A DNA stretch of 64,000 nt from Ovis canadensis (GCF_042477335.2 NC_091255.1:40030501-40094500), one strand, 5' to 3'; counted from the stretch's first letter, positions 22,158 to 32,394 are shown. Program-made: numbers and translations. Notes: a model not told the origin generated them from the sequence alone.

Positions 22158-22580
22158 AAGTCCTGTATGTACAGGTCCATTCCAAGAGTGTTTGGTAAGT
22201 CCTACAAAGAGAGCCTAGGTACCCAACTCATACAATCGCCTATATAGTACTGTATTATAATAGGTTTACAATACTTTTCACACAAATAATACATTAAAAA
22301 GGCAAAAATAAAACATTTTTAATCTTATAGTACAGTACTTTTAAAAGTATGATAGTGTAATACAACTGCTGGCACACGGGCTGGCATTGAGTGAACAGGC
22401 AAGAGGAGTTACTGATGGAGGAGGGAGAAGGGGTGGGAGATGGTAGAGCTGAGGGACTGTCAGCAATGGGAGATGGAGGGCAAGCTGCAATGTCACTCAC
22501 ACCTGACATGGATGGATGCCTGGCATTGGCATCTTTGAAAGTTCAAAACTTAAAGGTTCATATGTAGAGGACTTACTATA

Positions 22581-23259
22581 TCCTGGAGGGAATAGATTCT
22601 AGGAGATAACCAGCAGTTTTCACCACAAAGGAAAGGAGATTTTGAGGGTGGAGATCTGGAAAGGTATTATAATTTGGGTTTAAAGAATGTCTTTGTGAAA
22701 TCTTCTCTGAAATAGAATAGAAGGGGATATATTTTGGTTCCTTGATGTGAGTATGAATATGATACAAACTAAGATGTCCTAACATCCTTCCAGTCAGAGT
22801 GACAGTCCCCTACAGTCTTCATTTATCCTATGCCAGAACGTAAACAACACAACTCTAGGAAAAAAGAGGTTCTTGTTTTAGAAAATGAAAAGAAAAAGAA
22901 TAGTAATTTATGGATCCATGAAATCATGCTGTATGCATTATTTTAATCTGTATTAAAGCTTAAAAAATTGATAACAATGTTTGGAAAAGTAAGCAGCATA
23001 AAGTGAGAGACTCTCAATCTTCCTAAATCATTAAGTTTGTAATATCTGCATAGCATTTCACCATAATTCATTTTACCAATTCAATTGGATGATTGTGTAC
23101 ATGTAGCTTCAGCATGTTAGCAAAAGCATCCCCTAGCTTAACCTGATTTGAGGACCACGAGAATGTGCCATATTATAAAAATCAAACAAACAATTGCTGC
23201 TGCAGAACCCATTTACTTTAAGCCTCTTGTCTGTCTTCCCAGTCAACTGGCTGTTGCTT
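22581..23259. other. Unassigned DNA
   Basis: AT-rich, no repeat recognised. The frame at 22576-22785 (minus) has no domain. Confidence 0.5.
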
Positions 23260-23748
23260 TTTGTTGTTGTTCAGTCACTAACTCGTGTCTGACTCTTTCC
23301 CATGGACTGCAGCATGCCAGGCTCCCCTGTTCTCCACTATCTTCTAGAGTTTGCTCAAAGTCATGTCCACTGAGTTGGTGATACTATCTAACTGTCTCAT
23401 TTTCTGCTGCCTGCTTCTCCTCTTGCCTTCTATCTTTCCCCGCATCAAGGCCTTTCCCAATGAGTTGGCTCTTCACATAAGGTGGCCAAAGTATTGGAGT
23501 TTCAGCTTCAGCATCAGTCTTTCCAATGAATATTCAGGGATGATTTCCTTGAGGATTGACTCATTCGGTTTCTCGCCATCCGAGGGACTCTGAAGAGTCT
23601 TACCCAGCACTGCAGTTCGAAAGCATCAATTCTTCGACACTCAGCCTTCTTTATGGTCCAGCTGTCACACTGATACATGACTACTGGAAAAACCATAGCT
23701 TTGACTATAGAGACCTTTGGCAGTTAAGTGACGTCTCTGCTTTTTAAA
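23260..23748 (-). mobile_element. BovB: BovB 3' fragment (older type)
   Basis: Reverse BovB with a (TTG)n-rich tail (TTTTTGTTGTTGTTCAGTCA), running through the 3' UTR and ORF C-terminal region to about ACCTTTGGCAGTTAAGTGAC. Many substitutions and small indels relative to the 56-57 kb copy; only a 60-codon frame (23514-23696) remains. Confidence 0.95.
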
Positions 23749-24334
23749 AACGTTAATCCCATTGCTCACTTGGCTTTGATGGATTTTTTTTCCTATTCCC
23801 TTTAATCAGTGTAACCAAAGGAAACCACAAGTAACTCTGACTCTCAGGTATCAAAAGCTGTCTCCCAGGTTTATGACAGGTTGAATTGAATGTGTACAAC
23901 ATTGGATGCAGGTTAACATATGGGCTGGTCTGCTGCCCAGATGGCTGACCCACTCTTGTTTTGTTTTTGAGTTGAGCTGGTATACAACAATCGGAATATT
24001 TCACATAAACACCTAGTGTTCTGGCTTTTCTTAAAATATTGGGTGATGTGATAGCTCCTGACCACCCTCCCCAACATATGACAGTGATGAGTAGGAACTG
24101 AGCAGTAACCGCCCCCTTTAAACATGCATCCGAGTTCCTCTCAGACTTCACTACTTTGTATTATCTCCTCCATCCTGAGACCAAGTGTTGGGTGGCATTT
24201 TAAACACCTATAGAGCGCTGGTTATCTTACCCTTCTCTTTGACCATGTCTCTATCAAGATGGAGAAAATGAGAGATTAACTAAGAGGATCACCTACTTCA
24301 AGAAAAATGCAAGAGAGCACATTGCTTTGTGGAA
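23749..24334. other. Unassigned DNA with an unrecognised 132-codon frame
   Basis: A minus-strand frame at 23753-24151 runs 132 codons and includes a hydrophobic stretch (TAQFLLITVICWGGWSGAIT) but matches no family I know. No promoter, splice or poly(A) context supports expression. Probably chance or an old unrecognised insertion. Confidence 0.35.
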
Positions 24335-24538
24335 ATTCAAGATTTTGATTTTTTTCTCTTTTTGGCTTACTTCATCCTGTATGACAGACTCTAGGCCTAT
24401 CTACATCTCTGTAAATGGCACTATTTCATCCCTTTTAATGACTAATATTCCATTGTATATGTACACCACAACTTCTTTACCCCTTCCTCTGTTGTTGGAC
24501 ATTTGGGTTGCAAGATTCTTAAATAATTGTGAATCATA
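24335..24538 (-). mobile_element. L1 3' region fragment
   Basis: Reverse L1: TGGCTTACTTCATCCTGTAT, AATATTCCATTGTATATGTA, TTGTTGGACATTTGGGTTGC. The block corresponds to the ORF2 end/3' UTR junction and is moderately diverged. Confidence 0.8.
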
Positions 24539-25110
24539 TTAGGTCTCTTCTGCTATCACCTTCCTGATCCTGGTAGATCTTTGGGTCTGAGACCTCTGGA
24601 ATACAGCTGACTCCTGAAATATTTACACAATGAAAACTCTGAGTAAAGCTTCATCTTATATGGGAAACCATCTCTGTAACTATCCATCCTGTTCTCCATC
24701 CTCATGTAGCTCTGTTTTTAGAGGATTATCGAATATAATAGCATTTCCTTCTGATTCTTAATGTTTCCATCAATGGATTAATTTGTTGATATTAATCACA
24801 GTTATTTAAAAATTTTCAGGCTGAAAACTTCATATTCTGTTTTTATATCTTAATCTGGTTCAGAAACTTGTATTGTGTCTTCATGCTCTTTTATTTTCTT
24901 GATTTTTAGAACATCAAATAATTTTTATCTTGAAGGCCAGAAATATGGTATGAGTGGGCATAATGTGAACAGAAGTAAGTAGGCTTTTAGTGTAAAGTGT
25001 TAAATTAATCTGGCTAGATAATCTGGCTAGATATTGAGCCTTAAATGATCACTGCACTCTTTAAATGCTAGAGGGTTCAATTTCCTTCTCTAGTGTTCTT
25101 TTTCAAAAAA
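24539..25110. other. Unassigned DNA
   Basis: T-rich sequence with no recognised repeat. A short direct duplication (TCTGGCTAGATA) occurs near 25008-25032. Confidence 0.45.
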
Positions 25111-25318
25111 TTGTTAATTAATTGATTTGGGTGTGTAGTTGTGGCACAGGGCATCTTCTCTGCATCATGTGGGGTCTTTTGTTGTGGTGCACAGACTCTC
25201 TAGTTGTGGGGCACAGGCCTAGTTGACCTGAGGCCTGTGGACTCTTAGTTCTCTGAGCAGGGATCGAATCCTTGTCCCCTGCATTACAAGACAGGTTCTC
25301 AACCACTGGACCACTGAA
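25111..25318 (-). mobile_element. CHR: CHR SINE, partial
   Basis: Reverse CHR: AGTTGTGGCACAGGGCATCT, GTTGTGGTGCACAGACTCTC, GAGCAGGGATCGAATCCTTG, CAACCACTGGACCACTGAAT. Central segments are missing relative to the full-length copies at 8046 and 35762. Confidence 0.88.
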
Positions 25319-25381
25319 TCCTCTGTTGACTTTGGGCTTTCCTAAGAACTCTGCATTAGATAGAATATGTCTTAGATAGAA

Positions 25382-25649
25382 TGCTGCTAAGTCATTTCTG
25401 TCGTGTCCGACTCTGTGTGACCCCATAGACGGCAGCCCATCAGGCTCCCCTGTCCCTGGGATTCTCCAGGCAAGAACATTGGAGTGTGTTGCCATTTCCT
25501 TCTCCAATGCATGAAAGTGAAAAGTGAAAGTGAAGTTGCTCAGTCATGTCCGACCCTCAGCGATCCCATGGACTGCAGCCTTCCAGGCTCCTTTGTCCAT
25601 GGGATTTTCAAGGCAAGAGTACTGGAGTGGGGTGCCATTGCCTTCTCCA
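25382..25649 (-). mobile_element. BOV-A2: BOV-A2 SINE, full dimer
   Basis: Reverse dimer: TGCTGCTAAGTCATTTCTGT to GGGGTGCCATTGCCTTCTCC, linker GTGAAAAGTGAAAGTGAAGT. Exact 11-bp TSD CTTAGATAGAA at 25371-25381 and 25650-25660. Confidence 0.97.
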
Positions 25650-25694
25650 CTTAGATAGAAGATCACAATTTTAGCTGTGACCTACTGTTATTAT

Positions 25695-25899
25695 AGGGCT
25701 TCCCTGGTGGCTCAGAGGTAAAGAATCCACCTTCCAAACAGGAGATGCAGGTTTGATCCCTGGGTTGGGAAGATCCCCTGGAGAAGGAGATGGCAACCCA
25801 ATCTAGCATTCTTGCCTAGGAAACTCCATGGGTGGAGGAGCCCAGTGGGCTACAGTCCAAGGGTTTGCAAAGAGTTGGATACGACTTAGCAACTAAACA
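25695..25899 (+). mobile_element. Bov-tA: Bov-tA SINE
   Basis: Sense copy from AGGGCTTCCCTGGTGGCTCA to CGACTTAGCAACTAAACA. TSD ACTGTTATTAT at 25684-25694 versus ACTGTTATTGT at 25900-25910 (10/11). B box GGTTTGATCCCTGG. Confidence 0.96.
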
Positions 25900-25910
25900 A
25901 CTGTTATTGT

Positions 25911-26894
25911 ACCAGAGCCCAGTTGGCATGGTGGCACAGTGTGGGTGAAGGAAAGTATTCTGTGACCTTTGATTAGACTCTGTTCTTAGCCTGTGTCCCA
26001 GGCTGTGATCTTCAGTGTCACAGTTCAGGATTTCTAGGATAAGATAGAACTTGTAGAGGAGGCTGAAATGGCAGCAACATCCACCTCCAGGTGGAATTCA
26101 CCTCTGATACAATCTATGTTGTAGAGACAGCTTGGGCTTATTCCACAACTGTCACCTTTTCCCGCTCCCTGCCTGGGACACAAGGGGCTTTTTATGACTC
26201 TTCATTCTGGGCTGTGACTCTCAGGATGTGTCTCAGCAAATCTGGGGGTTTTCTCTGTGATCTCAGCTCTCTTAAAAATCCATAAAATCCATGAAAAGAC
26301 ACCAACGTTCAGTTTATTCAGGTTTTTTGTTGCGAGGATGGGAGTGACAACATTCAGCTTGCTGAATCCTTCCCATGTCAGCATTGAAACTGGGAGCTTT
26401 TTGCATTTTAATCACTTCTGAGTCCTGATGTGTTCCATTTTACTCCCATTTATCCAGGGATTCCTAGGAATCTCCTAACTTCCCTGATCTGCCAAAAGGC
26501 TTTTATTTTTCTGGACATCCAAAACATCACTTCATTATGTCACTGCCCTGTGCATCAGCTGCCAATCACGATGGATGACACACTTACACAAATCAGAAGT
26601 TTTTATCTCGACATTCAAGGCTGTCTGTATTCTTTGTCTATAATTTTCCTTTAGTTACTTTCCAACAAGACATCAGTGGTTCAGGTTAGGAATACTGTCT
26701 CATTATCCTTCTAACCCATGCTCATTGATGTCTGAAACACTCAATAAACATTGACAAGTAAGTTCTCCCTTTAAAAAAAAAAATTCAGATACTTGATTAA
26801 GTTCTATATTCCCCATGAAATATTTGCACACTACTCTTTGTACCATACATTTTCACATGGATAGAAAAAATGGTATCAGAAGGCTTTGAATTCA
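25911..26894. other. Unassigned DNA
   Basis: No repeat firmly recognised over ~1 kb. An A-run lies near 26772-26783. Wording such as CGACATTCAAGGCTGTCTGT near 26610 faintly recalls an L2/CR1-type relic but is too weak to call. Confidence 0.4.
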
Positions 26895-27110
26895 TCACAG
26901 GTGATGAAGCTGATGGACTGAGTTGAAGGACTTTTCAAGGACACACAACTAGTTAAGGTGGTGCTGTGCTGTGCTTAGTCGCTCAGTCATGTCTGACTCT
27001 TTGCGATCTTGTGGACTGTAACCCGCCAGGTTCCTCTGTCCATGGGGATTCTCCAGGCAAGAACACTGGAGTTAAGGAAGAACTGGACTTAAAACCCACC
27101 TCCCATTTTC
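26895..27110 (-). mobile_element. MIR: MIR SINE, split by a Bov-A monomer
   Basis: Left part GATGAAGCTGATGGACTGAG, TTTTCAAGGACACACAACTA; right part after the insert GAACTGGACTTAAAACCCAC. Joined, these read as reverse MIR core and 3' part. Diverged, as expected for an ancient element. Confidence 0.7.
26959..27069 (-). mobile_element. Bov-A: Truncated Bov-tA/Bov-A monomer
   Basis: Only the BovB-derived part is present: GCTGTGCTTAGTCGCTCAGT to CTCCAGGCAAGAACACTGG. Exact 8-bp TSD AGTTAAGG at 26951-26958 and 27070-27077. The tRNA head is absent, so this is a 5'-truncated insertion. Confidence 0.93.
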
Positions 27111-27127
27111 TTCCCTCAATTTCATGT

Positions 27128-27650
27128 CTCCTGGAGTAGTGATTCTTGGTGCCAGTGGGCATATAGTCCTCAGGGATATTTGTTTGTTTGCTTTTAAAGT
27201 TTTCTGGGACACATCCACTGAGATTCAGTAGGTGAGAGCTGGGGCTCAGAAATATCTGCATTTATTTTATTTTTTTTATATATTATGCATGTCATTACAC
27301 CATGCTTTATTTTTTCTTTCTTCATCTTCTTTTTAAAAACATATTCTTTTTAGTTTTATTATTATTATTTATTTGGCTATGTTGGGTCTCGGTTGTGATA
27401 TGTAGGATCTTTCATTGCAAAATGAGTTTCTCTTTAGTTATGGCTCATGGGTTCCAGGGTCAGTAGTTGGGGCACCTGGGCTTAGTTGCCTGGAGGCATG
27501 TGGGATCTTAATTCCCTGACCAGGGATTGAACCCACACCCCTTGCATTGGAAAGCTGATCCTTAACCACCAGGGAAGTCCCAGGAATCTGCATTTAGAGG
27601 AAAGGATTCTGAATCTGGGAGTTCAATATTTCCCTCTGGAAAACACCATC
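27128..27650 (-). mobile_element. MER5-like hAT transposon relic, split by CHR
   Basis: GAGTAGTGATTCTTGGTGCC, GAGATTCAGTAGGTGAGAGC and CAGAAATATCTGCATTTA follow the reverse order of MER5A-type non-autonomous hAT-Charlie elements. Sequence resumes after the CHR with GAATCTGCATTTAGAGG. Non-autonomous, no transposase. Confidence 0.6.
27265..27585 (-). mobile_element. CHR: CHR SINE with long A/T-rich tail
   Basis: Body from about 27370 (TTTGGCTATGTTGGGTCTCG) to CCACCAGGGAAGTCCCAG, with a ~100-base T/AT-rich left end (reverse of the tail) containing TTTTAGTTTTATTATTATTA. TSD ATCTGCATTTA at 27254-27264 and 27586-27596, exact. Confidence 0.93.
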
Positions 27651-28027
27651 ATAAAGGACATTTACAGAATATAGAACAGTGGTCAGCATTCAGAGAGTAC
27701 CTGGCTAAGCAAATGTGTAAAAGCAGAGAGGGAGACGAAGCAGTTTCCTTCTAGCTCCGTTAGGCTTTTCCCAGAAGCTAAAAAGTTCTGCTGTTGAACT
27801 TCCGGACCTTCAACTGCAAATAAAAATCTCATTAGCTTTCTTAAACATGCACAGCATTTATCATCAGGGAAATTGGAAAATGGCTCTATGTAATTCAATA
27901 TTGCCTCAACTTGTATTTATTCATTATTACAGATAAGCAAACTAACTTCTCCCCTCACTCTCCACTTAGGCAGAAGTGAAATGTATACTTATTGAGAAAT
28001 TTGGGGAAATACTGAAAAATATGATAT
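27651..28027. other. Unassigned DNA
   Basis: No family recognised; a 71-codon minus frame at 27683-27898 shows no domain. Confidence 0.45.
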
Positions 28028-28440
28028 GCAAGCTACTATTTATTGAATTTGCTCTGTGACAGTGCACTGTGGTTCTTTATATGAATTATCTCACTTAATT
28101 CTTATAATTACTCCTGACATAGACTTTTGCATTTTAACTATGTTTTAAATTTTTCATTTGCTAGCTGAAAAAGTGAATCTTAGCTTAAGTGCCTTGCCCG
28201 AGGACACACAGCAAGGTAAACAACAGTGTCAGGATTTAAAGGTCAGATTCTGAAGCCTATGTATGCTTTTTAAAATTTTTATTTGTTAAAATATTTATCT
28301 GTTTGACCAAGCCAAATCTTAGTTGCAGCATGCAGGATCTAGTTCCCTGACCAGGGAATGAACCCAGGTCCCTTGCTTTGGCAGTGTGGAGATTTAGCCA
28401 CTGGTCCACCAGGGAAGTTGTTATGTAGGCTTTTAAACAC
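28028..28440 (-). mobile_element. MIR: MIR SINE, near full length, split by CHR-2
   Basis: Reverse MIR from CTACTATTTATTGAATTTGC through ATATGAATTATCTCACTTAA, GTGCCTTGCCCGAGGACACA and GTCAGATTCTGAAGCCTATG, resuming after the insert with TAGGCTTTTAAACACTAGGC. One of the most complete MIRs in the window. Confidence 0.88.
28271..28421 (-). mobile_element. CHR: CHR-2-type short SINE inside MIR
   Basis: Reverse short CHR: GACCAAGCCAAATCTTAGTT, TGACCAGGGAATGAACCCAG, CCACTGGTCCACCAGGGAAG. TSD TATGTATGCTTTT at 28258-28270 versus TATGTAGGCTTTT at 28422-28434 (12/13). Confidence 0.95.
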
Positions 28441-28549
28441 TAGGCTCTCTTCAAGGAAAATTCCATCAATCCCAATTGTGTGGACCACAGGTAAACCCTG
28501 TTAGTTCTCTGGGCAGTATAATATCAAAAACTCCGCCCTTTGGAGATAA

Positions 28550-28740
28550 GGAGCATGGTTCAATTTCTGGTTTTGACACTAACCTTGTGAGTTTGAGTAA
28601 GTTAAAAAAAATTTTTTTTCCTCTGAGTCTCAGTTCTCCCAGCTGTAGAATGATGAGAGTATTTAACTTACCACTGAGGACAATTTATTAATAATTAGCA
28701 CCATCCAGGGCTGTTTCTAAGGATTCAGTAAATGTTATTA
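28550..28740 (+). mobile_element. MIR: MIR SINE
   Basis: Sense MIR: GTTCAATTTCTGGTTTTGAC, CTCTGAGTCTCAGTTCTCCC, AGCTGTAGAATGATGAGAGT, GATTCAGTAAATGTTATTA. Follows a reverse MIR within ~110 bases. Confidence 0.82.
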
Positions 28741-28949
28741 TAAATATACATATAATTTAACTTTTATATATTTAAAATTTGTAGTTGTCCTTATAAATTA
28801 GATACCTACAAATTTTATACCTACAAAGGCAAAACTGTGTGCTACTTATTCTGCTTACATTTATGAGCTGGTCCAGGCAAGTGCCTGAACATCTCTAATG
28901 CCCACACCCTGCCAGAGAAAACTCACTCCACCCATCCACCCTGAAAATT

Positions 28950-29169
28950 GTTTATTTTAAATTACTTATTTGGGACTGTGGTGGGTCTTCAGTGCTGCAT
29001 GAGGGGTTTCTCTTGCTGCAGCACATAGGGTCTAGGGCGTGGGCTCAGTAGTCATGGTGTGTGGGCTTAGTTGCTCCCTGGCATGTGGAATCTTCCTAGA
29101 CCAGGAATCGAACCAGTGCCCCTTGCATTGGCAGGGAGATTCTTAACCACTGGGCCTCAGGGAAGTCCT
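28950..29169 (-). mobile_element. CHR: CHR SINE, partial
   Basis: Reverse CHR: TTATTTGGGACTGTGGTGGG, GGGCTCAGTAGTCATGGTGT, GTGGGCTTAGTTGCTCCCTG, CACTGGGCCTCAGGGAAGTC. The central repeats are shortened. Confidence 0.9.
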
Positions 29170-29290
29170 GACTCTGTTATTCAGATCACTCCTTCATCCC
29201 TCCCCTCCTCCCCCAGGTGATTAGAACAGGGAAGGCACTGGATACCAAGAGGGTCAATATAGACAAATAGAAAAGACAACTGAGAAATGC

Positions 29291-29324
29291 TAAAAAAAAA
29301 AAAAAAAACAAAAAAAAAAAAAAC
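29291..29324 (+). repeat. Poly(A) tract
   Basis: Two A-runs (17 and 13 bases) separated by one C. The source element is unclear: the sequence to its left (29170-29290) is not a recognised LINE or SINE 3' end. Confidence 0.85.
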
Positions 29325-29440
29325 CTGGACCAGAATCTGCAATGAGAGAACAAAAATGTGAAACCAGGACGGCCACAGGGAGTAACTACTAAAGCAAGAA
29401 CAGAAGAGGGAAGCCAAAGAGGATGAAGATTAACAGAATT

Positions 29441-29855
29441 TAAAAGTCTTAGCCACTGCAATCAGAGAAGGAAAAAAAAAACAACAATCCAAATTGGAAA
29501 AGGAGAAGTTAGAACTGTCACTGTTTGCCAATGACATGATGCTATGCATGGATCATAAAGACACTACCAGAAAACTACTAGAGCTCATCAAGGAATTTGC
29601 TAAAGTTGCAGGTTAAAAATTAATACACAGAAATCTGTTGCATGTCTCTACACTAACAATGAAAGATTCGGAAGAGAAATTCAAGAAACAATCCCATGTA
29701 CCATAGCACCAAAAAGAATAAAATACCCAGTAATAAACCTACCTAAGGAGACAAAAGACCTATACTCTGATGAAGATGCTGATGAAAGAAATCGAAGATG
29801 ATGCAAACAGATGGAAAGATACACCCTGTTCTTGGATTGAAAGAATAAAGAAACA
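29441..29855 (+). pseudogene. L1 ORF2 reverse-transcriptase fragment
   Basis: Reads as the RT region of L1 ORF2: GAAAAGGAGAAGTTAGAACT, then the catalytic block, then TAAAATACCCAGTAATAAAC and GAGACAAAAGACCTATACTC, stopping at the CTTGGATTGAAAGAATAAAG block. The motif known as FADD in L1 reads FAND here (codon AAT at about 29530), losing the first catalytic Asp. A stop (TAA) follows GTTGCAGGT near 29613. Dead fragment. Confidence 0.88.
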
Positions 29856-30049
29856 TCAGAGAGGGAGAGGAAAAGAAAGAACATGAGTCCCCAAACTGTG
29901 TCTGCCTCCATCTCAGATTGCAACCATTGCCAGAAAGATCCCAAGGGGATTTTAGGGATTTTACTTGGAATTTCCAACATGATTCTTAAATTGAAACAAT
30001 AAATGCTCAGAAATAACTAAGAATGAGTAATGAAGAGGGTCTTTCCACG

Positions 30050-30610
30050 TCAGTTAGAAGACATTCATTAAAAGAGTGAGATAACGTGTTTGCAGACAGA
30101 CTGTTGGATGGGGCAGAAACAGATAATGAGAATGGGAAAAGTATTACATCATAAAGGTGGTGTTTAGTTCAGTGGGGGAAGGAATGGAATTGCCAATAAT
30201 GGTATTGAAGTAATTGGCTCACCAATTTGAAAAACACAAAGCCGGAGCTTTCTTCACTTCTTTTACCAGCATAAATTCCAGAGAAGTTAATGATTTAGAC
30301 TTAGGAAAGAAAACAATACAAGTTTAATATGAAAAGACAGGTGGTTATTTACATAATCTCGGGTAGCTGAAGAGTTTTCTGTGAACAATATTAACAGTGT
30401 CAATCATAAAGAAAAATACAGTAGATTTAACTACATCCATATTAAAAACATTTGTATGTAAAAAGTAATAAACTAATTAAAAATTGGCAAAATGTTGCAA
30501 CATACATAACTAAGAAAGAATTCAACCTCTTAATAGGCAAAGGACTCATAAAATAGCTAAGAAAATATATTGGAAAAATGAGAAATGGATACCATATAGG
30601 TAATGCGGTA
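30050..30610 (+). mobile_element. Old L1 ORF2 C-terminal relic
   Basis: Diverged sequence following L1 ORF2 order: CAATTTGAAAAACACAAAGC, GTTAATGATTTAGACTTAGG, AATCATAAAGAAAAATACAG, TTTAACTACATCCATATTAA, AATGTTGCAACATACATAAC. No usable frame. Older than the fragment at 29441, so not obviously the same copy. Confidence 0.7.
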
Positions 30611-30624
30611 AACTTTTTGTGATC

Positions 30625-30685
30625 TACATATGTATACATGTGTACATATGCGTGTGCTATATACATATATGTATACATATATGTG
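30625..30685. repeat. (TATG/CATA)n AT-rich microsatellite
   Basis: Alternating TATG, TACA and ATAT units directly at the 3' side of a reverse Bov-tA, with a second similar stretch (TATATACACATATAAAC) on the other side of the SINE. Confidence 0.8.
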
Positions 30686-30898
30686 TGCCAAGTTGCTTCA
30701 ATTGTGACCAACTCTTTGTGGCCCCATGGACTATATTCCCCCAGGCTCCTCTGTCCATGGGATTCTCCAGGCATGAATACTGGAGTGGGCTGCCATCCCT
30801 CCTCAAGGGCATCTTCTCCACCCAGGGATTGAACTTGTATCTCTTATGTCTCCTGCATTGCAGGCAGATTCTTTACCACTAGCACCACCTGGGAAGCC
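30686..30898 (-). mobile_element. Bov-tA: Bov-tA SINE
   Basis: Reverse copy: CCAAGTTGCTTCAATTGTGA to AGCACCACCTGGGAAGCC. It lies within an AT microsatellite, so the TSD cannot be read reliably. Confidence 0.93.
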
Positions 30899-31207
30899 TA
30901 TATACACATATAAACATATTTTTATAAAAATATGTGTTTCTGTGAAAAAATTAACATATTAGATGGTTAAATAAAAATGACTGAAGATATTTATACTGAA
31001 CTGTTAAAGTATAATGGGGATCACAGTTGATTTTTACTTGCATCTTTTTTATCTTTCTGCATTTTTAGAGGTTTTCAATAAGAAATGGATTTTACTTGAG
31101 AAAAAAAATATTTGTAGAAAGTAGAAGAAATATGAACAATGGATGATTAATATCTAATTTGGTTTGCTTTGTCTGGCTTTCTCAGGATGCTTTAATTTGA
31201 GGAGGAA
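30899..31207. other. Unassigned AT-rich spacer
   Basis: A/T-rich sequence between two Bov-tA copies; no repeat family or open frame recognised. Confidence 0.45.
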
Positions 31208-31220
31208 CAGAACTTTTGGG

Positions 31221-31421
31221 GGGCTTCCCTGGTAGCTCAGTGGTAAAGAATCCACCTGCCAATGCAGGAAAAGTAGGTTCAATCCCTGGGTTGAAGATCC
31301 CCTAGAGAAGGAAATGGCAACTGGCTCCAGTATTCTTGCCTGGAAAATCCCATGGACAGAGAAGCCCGGCAGTCCATGGGGTTGCAAAGAGTCGGACACA
31401 ACTGAGCAACAAAACAATAAT
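31221..31421 (+). mobile_element. Bov-tA: Bov-tA SINE
   Basis: Sense copy GGCTTCCCTGGTAGCTCAGT to ACTGAGCAACAAAACAATAA. TSD CAGAACTTTTGGG at 31208-31220 versus CAGAACTTCTGGG at 31422-31434 (12/13). Confidence 0.96.
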
Positions 31422-31434
31422 CAGAACTTCTGGG

Positions 31435-31947
31435 ACTCTCACTGAAATCCCTCAGCCTGGCTCCTTGGCCTCTAGGTCTGGATGCTTCACAGAGGGGATG
31501 CTGTTGTGGGAACCAAGCTTGTGGTCCAGTCTGCCTCTACAGGGCGTGTTCCTGCAGCCAAACAGAGCACAATGAAGAAAGACGGGAAAATAGCCACAGG
31601 CTGATACCACAATAAAGAGAGAGCGTGACTCCCAAGGCTTTCCAGGGCGTCTCCAATCTGACATTTCCTTCCTGACCTTTTAGCTTCTCACTTAACTTCA
31701 CATACACTGGCCCAGAGCTAGATTTAGCATCATCGTTAGTAAAAGACAGTTCCCCCAGGAATCAACTTACAGACCCCTGAACTCAGGAAGGCAGATTCAG
31801 AGATAGCCCTGCACGGGGTTTGTCTAATACAGAGAGAGGGATGTAACCCTGGGGTAGTTCTTGCCCGACTCAGGAGAATGGACCGGTGGCTTTCCAGACT
31901 TGAATGAGGCTTCAATCCTAAGTGGCCTTTTGCCAGTACAGACGTAT
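31435..31947. other. Unassigned GC-intermediate DNA
   Basis: No repeat recognised. Frames at 31336-31575 (plus, begun in the SINE) and 31452-31664 (minus) overlap and show no domain. Confidence 0.45.
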
Positions 31948-32155
31948 GCTGTGCTCAGTCGCTCAGTTGTGTCCGACTCTTTGCAACTCCATGGATTGTA
32001 ACCCTTCAGGCTCCTCTCTCCATGGGATTTTCCAGACAAGAATACTAGAGTGGGTTGCCATTTTCTTCTCCAGGGGCTTTTCCTGACCCAGGGATGGTAC
32101 CCACGTCTCCTGCTTGGAAGGCAGATTCTTTACTACTGAGCCACCTGGGAAGCCC
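31948..32155 (-). mobile_element. Bov-tA: Bov-tA SINE
   Basis: Reverse copy: TGCTGTGCTCAGTCGCTCAG to GAGCCACCTGGGAAGCCC. The B-box region (CAGGGATGGTACCC on this strand) is mutated. Confidence 0.94.
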
Positions 32156-32205
32156 TATAGTAACAGGAGGTCACAACTGAAAGAGCTGCAAGATATAGTC
32201 TATCT

Positions 32206-32318
32206 AAGGAAGATCTTCGTTGCATCATGTGGGTTCTTAGATCCCCTACCTGGGATCAAACCTGCGTCCCCTACATCAGAAGGTAGATTCTTAACCCTGG
32301 ACCACCAGGGAAGTCCCA
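32206..32318 (-). mobile_element. CHR: CHR-2-type SINE fragment
   Basis: Reverse short CHR: TTGCATCATGTGGGTTCTTA, CTACCTGGGATCAAACCTGC, CTGGACCACCAGGGAAGTCC. The T-rich end is missing. Confidence 0.88.
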
Positions 32319-32394
32319 CCTTACTTCCTGTTCAGTCTCTGATCACAGTGTTAATTTCTGTCTCCTTATTTATTTACTTCTAGATTGCCTGTTG

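Larger units (their letters stand above)
19868..22578. mobile_element. Tigger (pogo-like) DNA transposon, split by BovB
   Basis: Terminal inverted repeats CAGTAAGTCCCCTAC (19868-19882) and its near reverse complement GTAGAGGACTTACTA (22564-22578), with TA on both sides (19866-19867, 22579-22580), the target of the Tc1/mariner-pogo superfamily. The right arm (22168-22578) has internal Tigger-like sequence (CCTAGGTACCCAACTCATAC, GGCATTGAGTGAACAGGCAA). Only about 430 bases excluding the insert, so an internally deleted, non-autonomous copy. Exact subfamily uncertain. Confidence 0.8.

Noticed and set aside
23753..24151. 132-codon frame with a hydrophobic segment as a possible envelope or membrane gene
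   Set aside because: No recognisable retroviral or other membrane-protein motif, no neighbouring gag/pol-like sequence and no LTRs; kept only as an unassigned frame.
29181..29461. Minus-strand frames with poly-Phe stretches
   Set aside because: They are translations of the poly(A) tract at 29291-29324 in reverse.
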